Program-made: the position numbers and the translations under genes
In this document: positions 16,842-26,498 of the stretch, one piece after another
Numbering within the stretch: the first letter of the stretch is position 1
How the letters are laid out: each line of letters starts with the position of its first letter
The notes under the pieces: generated by a model
What the model saw: only the letters and a program-made list of their open reading frames with translations
Told to the model about the DNA's origin: nothing
Databases searched by the model: none
Source: a bacterium
GTDB lineage: Bacteria > CAIWAD01
Direction of reading: 5' to 3'
Length of the DNA: 64,000 bases
Assembly: GCA_030685015.1 (NCBI GenBank)
Contig: JAUXWS010000028.1
Span: 24,629 to 88,628, forward strand

Positions 16842-19037
16842 ATGCGACCGGCACTGCTCATCCTATTGCTGGCGGCGGGCCAGGCCGGCGCCGCGGCCCT
16901 GGTCGGCCGCGTGGTGGATGCCGAGTCCGGCGCCCCGCTGGCCGGCGCCAACCTGCGCCTGTTGGAGAGCCGCAGCGGCTGCGCCACGGATCTGGCTGGA
17001 CGCTTCCGCCTGGACCTGGACGAGCGCGCCGCCGGACGCGTGCTGGTCAGCCACCTGGGTTACCGCGATCGCGAGCTGGCGGCGACAGCCCGCCCCGAAT
17101 CGCTGCTGGTGCGTCTGGAGCCGTCGTGGCTGCGCGCCGGGGATCTCGTCTACAGCGCCGACGCCCGGGAGCAGACCACGCGCAACGCCACCTCCCGCGT
17201 CGAGATCCTCACCCGCGAAGAGCTGGAGCGGGCGCCTTCCCAGGAACTCTCCCGTGTCCTGGAGACCGTGCCCGGCGTCTCGGTCAAGCGCTCCGACGGC
17301 AGCACCACCAATTCACTCAGCATCCGCGGCAGCTCCAATCTGCTGGGCGGCGGCGTGGGCAATCGCGTGCTGCTCCTGGTGGACGGCAAGCCGGCCATCA
17401 CGGCGGACACGGGCGGCGCCGACTGGTCCATGGTGCCGCTGGCCGTCGTCGACCGTGTGGAGGTGGCCAAGGGCTCCTACAGCTCCCTTTACGGCTCCAC
17501 GGCCATGGGCGGCGTGATCAACCTGGTCACCATGCGCGAATTCCCCCGCCACCGCACCACCGTGCAGGCGGGCTACGGCCTGGGCGAGTTGCCGGCGGGG
17601 GATGCCCGGTTCCGCGATACGCCGGCCACGGAGAACCACCTCTCCATCACCCACACCAACCAGCTGGACAGGTTGGGCTACTACCTCAGCTACGCCAAGC
17701 GCGAGTCCAACGGCCACCGCCAGAACAGCGACTACCTGCACCACGCCCTCAGCACGCGCTTCCGGCTTGGCGAGCGGCAGGCGCCCCGCCACTGGGAGCT
17801 GACCCTGGGCTACGCCACGCTCAACCGTGGCTTTCCCCACAGCTGGGACAGCCGCCGCCGCCCCCTCCACATCAGCCACCACCATCCGGAGTGGCTGGAT
17901 GACCGCCAGGAGAAGGCGGCGGTCAGCGCCGACCTCTCCTTCGAGCAGGCGGGGCCGCGCTCGATCCTCAAAGCGCGATCCTGGGCCACGGCGGGGGTCT
18001 CGCGCACAGCCTACCATGACGCTGGCATCACCGACACGCGCAGCGACGCCGACAAGCTGGGGCTGCGCCTCAGCTGGGACTGGCTGGGCTGGCGCCGCCA
18101 GGAGTGGATCCTGGGCGCCGACCTCATCACCGACCGGGTGGACGGGCGTCCGGCCGATGTGTTCTACGGCCGCCACCAGACCTCCACCCGCGCCGTTTTC
18201 TTCCAGGACCAGGTGCGCCTGCCGTGGTCGGCGCCCGGTTGGCTGGCGGAGCCGCTGTTCACCCTGGGCGCCCGCGCCGACCACCATCTCATCCACGGCG
18301 GCCGCGACGAGCTGCAGCTCTCGCCCAAGGCCGGGGTCAGCCTCTCCGGGGACGGGCCGCTCGCCGACTGGACGCTGCGCGCCTCCGCCGGCACGGCCTT
18401 CCGCAACCCCTCCATCGCCGACCTGTTTCTCAAGAGTGTCCCGGGGAACGACTATTCCTTCATCGCCAACCCGGAGCTAAAGGCGGAGGAGAGCCGCAGC
18501 TGGGAGGCGGGCCTGCTCTGGCGGGGACGGCGCGTCTCGCTCGATTTCACCCACTTCCGCTACCAGTACCGCGACATGATCCATTACCGCGACTCGGGCC
18601 AGCCCAGCGTGTTCGAGATCGTCAACCTCAACCGCTCGCGCATCCAGGGCATGGAGATCTCCGCCGATTACCGCTCGCGGCGCCTGGCCGGCAACCTGGG
18701 CTACACGCTCGTCGACGCGCTGAACCAGGACACGGGCGAGCCCCTTCCCTACCAGCCGCGCCACACGGTGGCGGGCAGTGCCGCCTGGATGCCCGGCAAG
18801 TGGCGCCTGTCGGCCACCGCGCGCCACGTCTCGGAGACGGAAAAGGTGCGCTTCTACGCATCGGACGCGCCGGGCGCCTACACCCTGCTGGGACTCAAGG
18901 CGGCCTACACGCTGGGGGATGTGGAGGTGGCGGGCGCCGTGGAGAACCTGGGCGGCGTGGCTTACGAGGAGATGGAGCGCTACCGCATGCCGGGCCGCAC
19001 CTGGCGGATGGATCTTCTCTTCCACCTGGGCGGCTGA
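16842..19037 (+). CDS. TonB-dependent outer-membrane receptor with carboxypeptidase-regulatory N-domain
   Basis: From ATG 16842 the 731-residue product has a clean signal peptide (MRPALLILLLAAGQAGAAA); a GTG at 16827 overlapping the previous stop is an alternative start. A carboxypeptidase-D regulatory-like domain covers ~20-95 (VVDAESGAPLAGANLRLLES). The plug follows at ~105-220 (SRVEILTREELERAPSQ, VLLLVDGKPAI, VEVAKGSYSSLYGSTAMGG). A beta barrel of about 500 residues ends with the aromatic-rich strand WRMDLLFHLGG. It imports a substrate across the outer membrane using TonB energy. The closest visual match is the siderophore/vitamin class with a short plug, but the ligand cannot be named. 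Operon with the upstream lipoprotein. Confidence 0.9.
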   Translation: MRPALLILLLAAGQAGAAALVGRVVDAESGAPLAGANLRLLESRSGCATDLAGRFRLDLDERAAGRVLVSHLGYRDRELAATARPESLLVRLEPSWLRAGDLVYSADAREQTTRNATSRVEILTREELERAPSQELSRVLETVPGVSVKRSDGSTTNSLSIRGSSNLLGGGVGNRVLLLVDGKPAITADTGGADWSMVPLAVVDRVEVAKGSYSSLYGSTAMGGVINLVTMREFPRHRTTVQAGYGLGELPAGDARFRDTPATENHLSITHTNQLDRLGYYLSYAKRESNGHRQNSDYLHHALSTRFRLGERQAPRHWELTLGYATLNRGFPHSWDSRRRPLHISHHHPEWLDDRQEKAAVSADLSFEQAGPRSILKARSWATAGVSRTAYHDAGITDTRSDADKLGLRLSWDWLGWRRQEWILGADLITDRVDGRPADVFYGRHQTSTRAVFFQDQVRLPWSAPGWLAEPLFTLGARADHHLIHGGRDELQLSPKAGVSLSGDGPLADWTLRASAGTAFRNPSIADLFLKSVPGNDYSFIANPELKAEESRSWEAGLLWRGRRVSLDFTHFRYQYRDMIHYRDSGQPSVFEIVNLNRSRIQGMEISADYRSRRLAGNLGYTLVDALNQDTGEPLPYQPRHTVAGSAAWMPGKWRLSATARHVSETEKVRFYASDAPGAYTLLGLKAAYTLGDVEVAGAVENLGGVAYEEMERYRMPGRTWRMDLLFHLGG

Positions 19038-19258
19038 GCGGGCTCCCGTCGCCGGACCTCACCCCACCAGAAAAGCGTTCTCCAGATGGACCACGAAGAC
19101 GTGAAGCGTGCCCCTGGGCACCGGCCCCGCTGGCTGCTCAATCAAACATGGCGTGGAATCACCACCTGACCAGCACTGGATCAGCCGAGGCGGATGGGCT
19201 TGCATGGGCAGGGCTTCTCAGGCAGGGGGATTGTTAGCCTTGTCACAAGGGAGATGGT

Positions 19259-21160
19259 ATGGCACATTTGCGACCCGGGTCGCAGGGCCTCCCCATGCGC
19301 CGCCGGCACCCTTCCACCGGCTATGCGAGAGTTGCCATGCCTGTTGCACCATGTCGTTGGCGCTTGTTGCTTCTCATTGCCTCAGCGTTGTTGCTCTCGT
19401 GCACGGGGGACATGCCCCAGCAGCCGCGGCGGGACAATCCTTTTGATCCACTGATGGGCAGGGAAGGGGATCCCTTCCAGTTTGATATCCATCTCGCGGG
19501 AGATTCCCTGTTTCTGAACTGGGCATGGCCGCCGGGCGTCAACCTGGATGGGGCACGGCTCTATCAGTCCTTTGACGGCCAGGTCTGGACGGCCGTGCAG
19601 GATATGCCCCCGCCTGTTTCAACGCTACGCATCCCACTGGATGCGGAACGCCGGGGGCGCTGGCTGTCGCTGGCCCTGACGGCGCTGGCCGGCGGGGCCG
19701 AATCGTCCCTCGACAACGATGAGGTTCGAACCCGGCGGACACCGCCTCTGCTGGTGGCGGCAAGCACAGGGAGCCGCTACTGCAACCAATCCCGGGTGAC
19801 CGCCCTGGTGCGATGCGCGGATGCCGTCACGATGAAGGTGGCCGTTGGAAACGACAGCGCCACCGCGCTGTGGCAGACCTATGCCCCCACCGTCGACCTC
19901 GATCTGCCTGCCTTCAACGGCTGGCATGCGGTCTCGGCCTGGTTTCGGCTGCCCGATGATGCCGTGGAGTCCATCCTGGATTCCCTCGCCTTGGACACCG
20001 CCTGCGCCATTGCCGCGGCTTCGTGGGAGCCCTTGTCCGGGGCGTCAGCGCCCTTGCGGCCGGGCGACGCTCTTCGTCTGCACGTGCAGTTGGAGCATGA
20101 CTTCCTGGGTGCCGAGATCGGTGCGCGCGTCGTGGCCTACTGGCCCGGCCAGGCCGACAGCCTGTTGTTGGCGGACAGGGGCGATGGCCACTACCAGACA
20201 GACTATTCAATTAACGAAGACTTCTGGCAAACTGGCCAGCCCATCGAGATCCATGTGTGGGATCGGGCGGGCAATCGCCCCACCCCTCTCACGCTTGCGA
20301 ATCCCTTGGTCACAAGCCGGATGATCCTGGTCCCCGCCGGCACCTTCACCATGGGGCAGACGGGGGTGGCCGTTCCCACTCACGAGGTGACCCTGACCCG
20401 ATCCTTTCTCCTTGACCGCACCGAAGTGACCAATGAACAGTATCGGGTCGCCCTGCAATGGGCCTACAACCAAGGGCTGGTGACTTTGAGTGGCGGGACT
20501 GTCCAGGCCTATGGCGTCAACCTGCTCTACATGAACGACGCCGATTGCCTGCTCAGAATCAGTGGCGGCCGCTTCTCCATCGAGCCGGTCACACGGGGTA
20601 GTCATGCGGGATCCCTTGGTGACCAGCACCCCGTTAATGGGGTCACCTGGTTTGGGGCCGCCTCTTACTGCGATTGGCGCAGCATGATGGCTGGATTGGA
20701 ACCCTACTATCAAGGGCTGTGGAATCAGATACCCGGCTCACGCAGTCCCTATGCCGCCCTGGGCTGTCGCCTGCCCACGGAGGCGGAGTGGGAACACGCG
20801 GCACGTTTCAACGACGGCCGCACCTATCCGTGGGGCAACGGGGAGCCGACCTGCAACCTTGCCAACACCCTAGGTTGTGTAAACGGAACAGGCCCCGTGG
20901 GCAGCAAACCGGACGGGGACAGCGCACTTGGCTTCCAGGACATGGCTGGCAACGTATGGGAGTGGACGAATGATTTCAGCTCGAACTATGTGGGCGACGA
21001 TCAGGTGGACCCGGTTGGTGCTGTCAGCGGCACCGACCGGGTGGTACGTGGCGGCGGCTGGTACAGCAACAGTTCGCGCGCCCGTTGTGCCTACCGGAGC
21101 GGCAGCGCCCCCGCGAATCGCTACACCGACATCGGCTTCCGCTGTGCCAGGACTCCCTGA
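19259..21160 (+). CDS. Lipoprotein with C-terminal FGE-sulfatase (C-type-lectin-like) domain; candidate DGR target
   Basis: A 633-residue protein. ATG 19259 is preceded by AGGGAG at good spacing. A tighter lipoprotein signal peptide starts at in-frame ATG 19337 and ends in the lipobox LLLSC. Residues ~60-350 are beta-rich with Ig-like segments. Residues ~356-633 are an FGE-sulfatase/SUMF1 domain: VPAGTFTMGQ, RTEVTNEQYRVA, HPVNGVTWFGAASYC, CRLPTEAEWEHAARF, GFQDMAGNVWEWTNDF, VVRGGGW and IGFRCARTP. The formylglycine-generating active-site cysteines are not evident, so a binding role is likelier than catalysis. The last ~110 bp match the end of the gene at 35756-37609 in a way that indicates targeted mutagenesis. 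Confidence 0.85.
   Translation: MAHLRPGSQGLPMRRRHPSTGYARVAMPVAPCRWRLLLLIASALLLSCTGDMPQQPRRDNPFDPLMGREGDPFQFDIHLAGDSLFLNWAWPPGVNLDGARLYQSFDGQVWTAVQDMPPPVSTLRIPLDAERRGRWLSLALTALAGGAESSLDNDEVRTRRTPPLLVAASTGSRYCNQSRVTALVRCADAVTMKVAVGNDSATALWQTYAPTVDLDLPAFNGWHAVSAWFRLPDDAVESILDSLALDTACAIAAASWEPLSGASAPLRPGDALRLHVQLEHDFLGAEIGARVVAYWPGQADSLLLADRGDGHYQTDYSINEDFWQTGQPIEIHVWDRAGNRPTPLTLANPLVTSRMILVPAGTFTMGQTGVAVPTHEVTLTRSFLLDRTEVTNEQYRVALQWAYNQGLVTLSGGTVQAYGVNLLYMNDADCLLRISGGRFSIEPVTRGSHAGSLGDQHPVNGVTWFGAASYCDWRSMMAGLEPYYQGLWNQIPGSRSPYAALGCRLPTEAEWEHAARFNDGRTYPWGNGEPTCNLANTLGCVNGTGPVGSKPDGDSALGFQDMAGNVWEWTNDFSSNYVGDDQVDPVGAVSGTDRVVRGGGWYSNSSRARCAYRSGSAPANRYTDIGFRCARTP
21041..21157 (+). other. Candidate DGR variable region (VR), copy A
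   Basis: The codons from GTG 21041 to the stop align gap-free with 37490-37606. Variable codons here are GTA, GGC, TAC-AGC-AAC, CGC, AGC-GGC-AGC-GCC, GCG, AAT and TAC-ACC-GAC. All the others (for example AGT TCG, GCC CGT TGT GCC TAC and the final 30 bases) are identical to copy B including wobble bases. Every difference can be explained by change at adenines of a template with AAC-type codons. The invariant 3' end (21131-21160) would be the initiation-of-homing part. No template repeat or reverse transcriptase is in the window. Confidence 0.8.
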
Positions 21161-21316
21161 TCCTTGGGCGCTAGGCCATTGGTTCTTGGCTGGTTTTCCG
21201 GGTGGGGGACTCGCGGGCAAACCTGAAAGAATTGTCCCGGCAAGGGGCCAAGACCCACCGTGCGCAAGGAGATGGTCCACGGAGCGGCCGGCGTTTGGAG
21301 GCGTGAGGAGGAAGCT

Positions 21317-21916
21317 TTGCTGAGCATCCCAGGCCTGCTGGTGGCGATCTTGGTCGCCCTGCATTCCGCCGTCGCCCTCGAGGCGCCGACGAAGCAGGTG
21401 GACGCCCGCGGACCTTTGCAGGTGGGCGCCGCCGCCCCGCCTTTCGCCCTGCCGGGGCCGGAGAGCGGCGTCATCAGCCTGCGCGAGGAACTGCGCCAGG
21501 GTCCCCTCCTCCTCTGTTTCTGGGCCAGTTGGTGCCAGCCCTGCAAGGCAGGGCTGCGCCGCGTCGAGAGCTGGACGGCCGCCCGCGTCGGACAGGCGCG
21601 GTCCCTGCCGCGCATCCTCTGTCTCAACTACGCCGATGACCGGGAACGAGGCTTGGCCCTCTGGCGGGAACTGGGCCTCAGCCTGCCCGTGGCCTGGGAT
21701 CGCTACGGCGCGGTGGGCGAGCGCTACGGACTGAAGGAGGACGGCGCCAGCCTCCCTCTGACCGTCTTCATCGGCCAGGACGGCCTGCTGCGGGCCCTCA
21801 TCGTGTCCGAGGGCCCCGACCTGCCCCTCCTGCTGGACCGCCTCATGGCCGAGGAGGAGGAACGGCAACACCCGCCGGCCCCTGGCGCCTCTCCCGATGC
21901 CGGGCGGCGCCCATGA
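21317..21916 (+). CDS. TlpA/ResA-like thioredoxin-fold protein
   Basis: Thiol-disulfide protein of 199 residues from the chosen TTG 21317, which has GAGGAGGA at 21305-21312 and gives a clean signal sequence (SIPGLLVAILVALHSAVA). A GTG at 21260 is possible but gives a long charged N-terminus. The redoxin domain starts at VGAAAPPFALPGPESG. The CxxC active site is WCQPC, preceded by FWASW. SLPLTVFIGQDGLLRA supplies the cis-proline. It is exported or membrane-anchored, probably reducing or oxidising envelope protein disulfides. Its stop overlaps the ATG of the PEGA protein (ATGA), which itself has a conserved cysteine pair and is a plausible partner (inference). Confidence 0.85.
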   Translation: MLSIPGLLVAILVALHSAVALEAPTKQVDARGPLQVGAAAPPFALPGPESGVISLREELRQGPLLLCFWASWCQPCKAGLRRVESWTAARVGQARSLPRILCLNYADDRERGLALWRELGLSLPVAWDRYGAVGERYGLKEDGASLPLTVFIGQDGLLRALIVSEGPDLPLLLDRLMAEEEERQHPPAPGASPDAGRRP

Positions 21917-24237
21917 AGCGATCCCGCGCCGCCTGTGCCGTGATGGTCCTCTTCACCCTGCTCCTGGCCTGGCCCGGTCCCTGCCGTGGACAGGGCGCCT
22001 CCCCGCAAGGCGCCGCCCTCCTGGCTGTGATCGATCGCACCACCCTGCCGCTTCCGGGCCTGAAGGCGGACGAGCACCGCTACCTGGTCGGCCGCATCTA
22101 TTCCGGGGCCGAACAGCGCCTGGGCAACCGCGTACGGGTGATGACGGAGCAGAACACCTTCACCCTGCTCCAGGACATGGGCATCAATCCCGCCGATTGT
22201 GTGCAGCAGGACTGCGAGGTGGCCATCGGACGCAAGATCGGCGCGGACTGGCTGATCGTCACCAAGATCTACCGCTTCGACGAGCGCAGTCCCTTCATCT
22301 TCGAGCTGGGCCTTTACCAGACCGGCTCCGGCGCCTTCCACGGCGCCCAGGAGGCGCGGGGGCAAAGCACGATCGAGTTGAGCGACCGCGCCCGGGAGGC
22401 CGCGGACAAGCTCTTCGACAAGCTGCTCGAGAAGCTGGGGGGCGTGGCCCGTGCCGAGACGGCCCAGCTGACCTTCCTGATGGAGCCGGGACCGGTCTTC
22501 ATGCTGCGCGACGGGCTGGCGATCGGCACCCTGACGGTGCCTGCCAGCGGCCGCCTGCGCCTGGACACGGCCCCGGGCAGCCACGACTTCGTCTTCAGCC
22601 GCGAGGGCAAGGAGGATGTGCGCAGCTCCCTCGAGGCGGATCCGGCCCGACCCCGCGAGATCGAGGTGCAGTTCCAGCCGGGACGGCCGGAGGTCCGGGT
22701 GGAGGGGTCGGGCAAGGGGCTGCTGCGCGTGGCCAGCGAACCACGCGGCGCCACCGTGCACTTGGATGACGTGGAAGTGGGCACGACCACGCTGCAGCTG
22801 GTCGATGTGGCGGCCGGCTCCCACCGCGTGCGCCTCAGCAAGCCGCTCTACAAGACACGGGAAGTGGATGTGGCGGTGGCCGAGGACGCCGTGGCGGAAG
22901 TGAGCGAGACTCTGGCGCCGGATTTCGCCCCCCTGGAGATCCTCTCGGAGCCGGCCGGCGCCTCGGTCTGGGTGGATGGACAGGAAAGGGGTCGGACGCC
23001 GTGGCGCGAGGAGCGCTTTCCCGCGGGCCGCAGCGCTCTGCGCCTGCGGTTGGACCTGCACCATGACCTCGAGGATGTCCTGACGGTGGAGGCGGGCCAG
23101 CCCCTGCGCCTCAGCCTGTCGCTCCAGCCGGCCTTTGGCAGCCTGCGGGTGGAAACCCAGCCGCCGGGCGCCCAGGTCTTCGTGGACGAGGAGGAGTGGG
23201 GCGCCGCCCCCGTCGCGCGGGACCGGGTGCGCAGCGGTCGCCACACCGTGCGGGTCCGCGCGGACCTCTACAACGATTACGAAAGCTGGGTGGAGGTGCA
23301 GGACGGCGGGCGCCACACGGTGCGGGCGGACCTCAGCGCCGACTACGGCACGCTGCGGCTGGCCGGCTCGCCGGCCGGGGCCCGCGTCCTGGTTGATGGC
23401 GCGTACCGGGGAGTCCTCCCTATTGATCTGCGCCTGCCTCCCGGCCAGCACCGCCTGCGCGTGGAGGAAGTCGACCACGACGTCGTGGAGGAGGACATCA
23501 CCGTGGCCGTGGGCGAGGAGCGGGACCGCCGCCTGGACCTGGTCCGCCAGACGGGTGGGCTGCGCATCCTGGTGGAACCCCCCGATGCCATCATCCACCT
23601 GGACGGCCTGCGCCTGGGTCCCAGCCCCCAGGTGGTGAAGGAGCTCCCCACCGGTCGCCACCAGGTGCGGGCCAGCCTGGCGGAGCACGCCGACCACAGC
23701 CGCAGTGTGACCATCCGGCGCGGGGTGCAGGAGCAGGTGGACATCACCCTTTCCCGCGCGGCCTGGCTGGAGTACCGCCAACGGCGGCTCAAGGCGACCT
23801 TGGGTTCCCTGGTCGTTCCGGGCGGAGGCCAGCTCGCCGCCAGGCAGCCGCGGGGACTCGTCTACCTGCTGGGCGCCGCGGGTGGCATCGCCCTGGCAGT
23901 GGATTCCTGGCAGCGTCATGACCGGCTGGAGCGGGACTACGAGGAGGCGCGCCACCACTATGCCAGCTCGCTGGATGAGGCGGAGCTGAACCGGCACTAC
24001 GCGGACATGGAAGCGGCCTGGGACGGGATGAAACGCCAACGGGACCTGCACTGGGCCGGCGTGGGGCTGGCCGGTGTCGCCTGGCTGGCGGGAGTGGCGG
24101 ACGGCTGGCTGCTGGGCGGGGGTTCCCGGGACACGGGCAAGGAAAAGGCAAGCCAAAAAGAACATGGCTGCACCTTGCATTTCGGCTTGGCGAGATTTGC
24201 GAACGCACCTGCCATAGAGTTGTGTGTTCGCTGGTGA
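21913..24237 (+). CDS. CsgG/FlgO-like module + five PEGA repeats + membrane segments (paralogue 1)
   Basis: A 774-residue envelope protein. A signal peptide covers ~1-27. Residues ~35-205 are a CsgG/FlgO/LpoB-like module with the family signature ALLAVIDR, VMTEQNTFTLLQDMGIN and IGADWLIVTK, and a cysteine pair at 96 and 101. Five PEGA-type beta repeats follow (~268-610), each starting GxLRV..xPxGAxVxVDG. A PGGGQL segment with a hydrophobic helix at ~635-660 and another at ~713-732 resemble a DUF5683-like membrane tail. PEGA repeats usually bind surface glycan or peptidoglycan; the exact role is unknown. ATGA overlap with the TlpA-like gene. A duplicate lies at 27621-29903. Confidence 0.8.
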   Translation: MKRSRAACAVMVLFTLLLAWPGPCRGQGASPQGAALLAVIDRTTLPLPGLKADEHRYLVGRIYSGAEQRLGNRVRVMTEQNTFTLLQDMGINPADCVQQDCEVAIGRKIGADWLIVTKIYRFDERSPFIFELGLYQTGSGAFHGAQEARGQSTIELSDRAREAADKLFDKLLEKLGGVARAETAQLTFLMEPGPVFMLRDGLAIGTLTVPASGRLRLDTAPGSHDFVFSREGKEDVRSSLEADPARPREIEVQFQPGRPEVRVEGSGKGLLRVASEPRGATVHLDDVEVGTTTLQLVDVAAGSHRVRLSKPLYKTREVDVAVAEDAVAEVSETLAPDFAPLEILSEPAGASVWVDGQERGRTPWREERFPAGRSALRLRLDLHHDLEDVLTVEAGQPLRLSLSLQPAFGSLRVETQPPGAQVFVDEEEWGAAPVARDRVRSGRHTVRVRADLYNDYESWVEVQDGGRHTVRADLSADYGTLRLAGSPAGARVLVDGAYRGVLPIDLRLPPGQHRLRVEEVDHDVVEEDITVAVGEERDRRLDLVRQTGGLRILVEPPDAIIHLDGLRLGPSPQVVKELPTGRHQVRASLAEHADHSRSVTIRRGVQEQVDITLSRAAWLEYRQRRLKATLGSLVVPGGGQLAARQPRGLVYLLGAAGGIALAVDSWQRHDRLERDYEEARHHYASSLDEAELNRHYADMEAAWDGMKRQRDLHWAGVGLAGVAWLAGVADGWLLGGGSRDTGKEKASQKEHGCTLHFGLARFANAPAIELCVRW

Positions 24238-24266
24238 GTAATTAATGTGGACAAGGGAGGTAAGTT

Positions 24267-26402
24267 ATGAAGAAGATGTCCTTCCATGTTGGACTGATGG
24301 TTGTCTCGACGCTGTTTTGTTCCTGTTTGACTGAGGACGAAGAACAACAGCATCCGACCGGAAACATCGCTGGTGTCATTACAGACTCCGTCACGGGCAG
24401 CGGACTGGCTGGTGCTGTAGTGTCGACGGTTCCCATCACGACCACCGCCATCAGCGATGCCAATGGGCAGTTCAACGTTTCAGATGTCGCAGTGGGGTCC
24501 TATCTGACATCCGCTGCCAAGACGGGTTACTCCACACGCACGGTTAGCACCTCCGTGCTGGCCAACCAGACCGCCACCGTGTACATGAGCCTTGAAGTCC
24601 TGCGACCAACACTGCATGTCTCGACGACGAATCTCTCCTTCGGCACCACCACCACCACCATCACATTGTCAATTCAAAACTCGACAGGGTACGGGGAGCT
24701 GCAGTGGACAATTGAAGAAGACTCGCCTTGGTTGTCGGTCTCACCGTTAACGGGGACAACGACACTAGAGACGGATCTGGTCACGGTCAGTGTCGATCGC
24801 TCGGGCCTCAGCGCGGGCAACTACCAGGGGCAGTTGCAGGTGGTGTCCACGGGCGGCTCTCAGCCGGTCGGAGTGCTCGTGACCGTGCCGGACACCAGCG
24901 GTCCGCAACTGACAGTGAGCCCATTGGAACTCGATTTCGGCAGCAACCAGAGCACCGCCATCGTCTCGGTCACCAACACGGGTATTGGGACCCTATCCTG
25001 GTCGGTAGTGGAAGCCTATCCCTGGGTGTCGGTAAACCCAAGCTCTGGCACAACCAGTACGGAAACTGACCAGTTGGTCTTTACTATCGACCGCACGGTG
25101 GTGGCCGTAGGCATCCACCAAGGGCAGGTGGCCATTACGGCTCTGCAGGGTGGCAACGCAGCCGTCTCCTTGTCCATGGAGGTAACTCCCAGCGCAATTC
25201 CGCCAGTTACACTGAATGAGCCAACTAACGTCACTACGCACGGCATGACCCTGGCCTGGACCCGGACGGAGATCACAAACTTCGCCTTGTACAGGCTTTA
25301 TCGATCCACCACGCCGGGCGTGTCTAACCTATCCACCCTTGTTTATGAGACCAGTTCCCGAACATCCAACCTATTTTCCGACACAGGGCTTAGTTCGGGA
25401 ACAACCTACTACTATAGGGTCTATCTACTTGCGACGGATCAATCAGAGTCGGGGAGCAATGAGATCAGCGGAACTACGATGTCACAAGTTGGCACTTGGA
25501 GTACAATTTATAGTCCGCCTAACAATAATTGGTATGGTAGTGCTATATGTATGATTGGTTCAAATGTAGGATATTTTGGATTTAATACAGGCAGTAGGCC
25601 AACAATTTTATATTGGGACGGATCAATAATGACTGAGGAAACACTGCCTGCTGTTGATCAAAATGAGTCGTACTCCTATATTTCAGATATAGAGTTTATA
25701 AATAGCAACGAGGTATACGCATCTTATCAATATCCGTATTCAAACCCATCTCAGAATTCTGGTTTATATATGTTCAATGGGTCAACATGGAGTAAATATC
25801 AAGCTCTTGATAACATGTCAATATACTCTTTAGAGATTACACCATCTGGTAACCTATGGGTAGGATCTAATGGTTTTTTGAAGAGAAAAATAGGCAGTCA
25901 AATTACGACATATAATGTCGACGCTACTTCAATAATGGATATTCACGCATTGTCTGATGATAACATATTTTGCTGCGATATTGATGGAAAAATCTTTCAT
26001 TATGATGGATTTGGATGGGCATTGATAACAAATCCGCCTATAGGTGTAGATAACTGCGAATCAATTTATGCATCATCTGTTAATGATATATATATTGACA
26101 CAAAAAAATCATTATATAGATATGACGGATTTTCGTGGAATTTAGTCTTGCAATCAAGAAATACATCTTCGAAAATACGAGACGTGTATATTCGATCTGA
26201 ATCAAATATCTGGTTAGGTGGTTATATGATTGATTTTACAGATGATAATATTCTCGATAGATTCGAGTTTGCTTTTTACGATGGAACTAGTTTTCGTGGG
26301 GTTGAGAGTCCATCCAATAAAGAGATCGTCAAGATCCAGTTCTTTGGGAATGTGGGGTGGGCTGTGGATACCGATGGCAACGTGCTGAGATATAGCGAGT
26401 GA
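24267..26402 (+). CDS. Modular lipoprotein: carboxypeptidase-regulatory, BACON-like, Fn3 and AT-rich C-terminal beta domain
   Basis: A 711-residue lipoprotein with lipobox FCSC and a strong AGGGAGG before the ATG. Order: carboxypeptidase-regulatory-like domain (~33-108, GVITDSVTGSGLAGAVVST), two BACON-like beta sandwiches (~114-208 and ~213-307, each with SPWLSVSPLTGTT or YPWVSVNPSSGTT), a fibronectin III domain (~312-406), then a C-terminal ~300-residue repeat-containing domain (LYMFNGSTWSKYQ, IFHYDGFGWALI, LYRYDGFSWNLV) that looks like a beta propeller. Base composition falls sharply at about 25490, exactly where the Fn3 domain ends: 17 of 60 bases are G/C at 26041-26100. BACON and propeller domains suggest glycan or protein binding at the surface. 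The signs of chimerism are discussed in the findings. Confidence 0.78.
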   Translation: MKKMSFHVGLMVVSTLFCSCLTEDEEQQHPTGNIAGVITDSVTGSGLAGAVVSTVPITTTAISDANGQFNVSDVAVGSYLTSAAKTGYSTRTVSTSVLANQTATVYMSLEVLRPTLHVSTTNLSFGTTTTTITLSIQNSTGYGELQWTIEEDSPWLSVSPLTGTTTLETDLVTVSVDRSGLSAGNYQGQLQVVSTGGSQPVGVLVTVPDTSGPQLTVSPLELDFGSNQSTAIVSVTNTGIGTLSWSVVEAYPWVSVNPSSGTTSTETDQLVFTIDRTVVAVGIHQGQVAITALQGGNAAVSLSMEVTPSAIPPVTLNEPTNVTTHGMTLAWTRTEITNFALYRLYRSTTPGVSNLSTLVYETSSRTSNLFSDTGLSSGTTYYYRVYLLATDQSESGSNEISGTTMSQVGTWSTIYSPPNNNWYGSAICMIGSNVGYFGFNTGSRPTILYWDGSIMTEETLPAVDQNESYSYISDIEFINSNEVYASYQYPYSNPSQNSGLYMFNGSTWSKYQALDNMSIYSLEITPSGNLWVGSNGFLKRKIGSQITTYNVDATSIMDIHALSDDNIFCCDIDGKIFHYDGFGWALITNPPIGVDNCESIYASSVNDIYIDTKKSLYRYDGFSWNLVLQSRNTSSKIRDVYIRSESNIWLGGYMIDFTDDNILDRFEFAFYDGTSFRGVESPSNKEIVKIQFFGNVGWAVDTDGNVLRYSE

Positions 26403-26498
26403 GGACGTGTCGTAATGAAAGAGGAACAAACTAGTCGTTATAGCGAGGAGGACTTGGAAGGACAATCGGGTCCGGGGTGGCTAGAATGAACGCGATTA

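Noticed and set aside
20300-21160. Formylglycine-generating enzyme (sulfatase-activating) function for the FGE-fold genes
   Set aside because: The characteristic catalytic cysteine pair of FGE is not evident and the C-termini are hypervariable; a binding role fits better.
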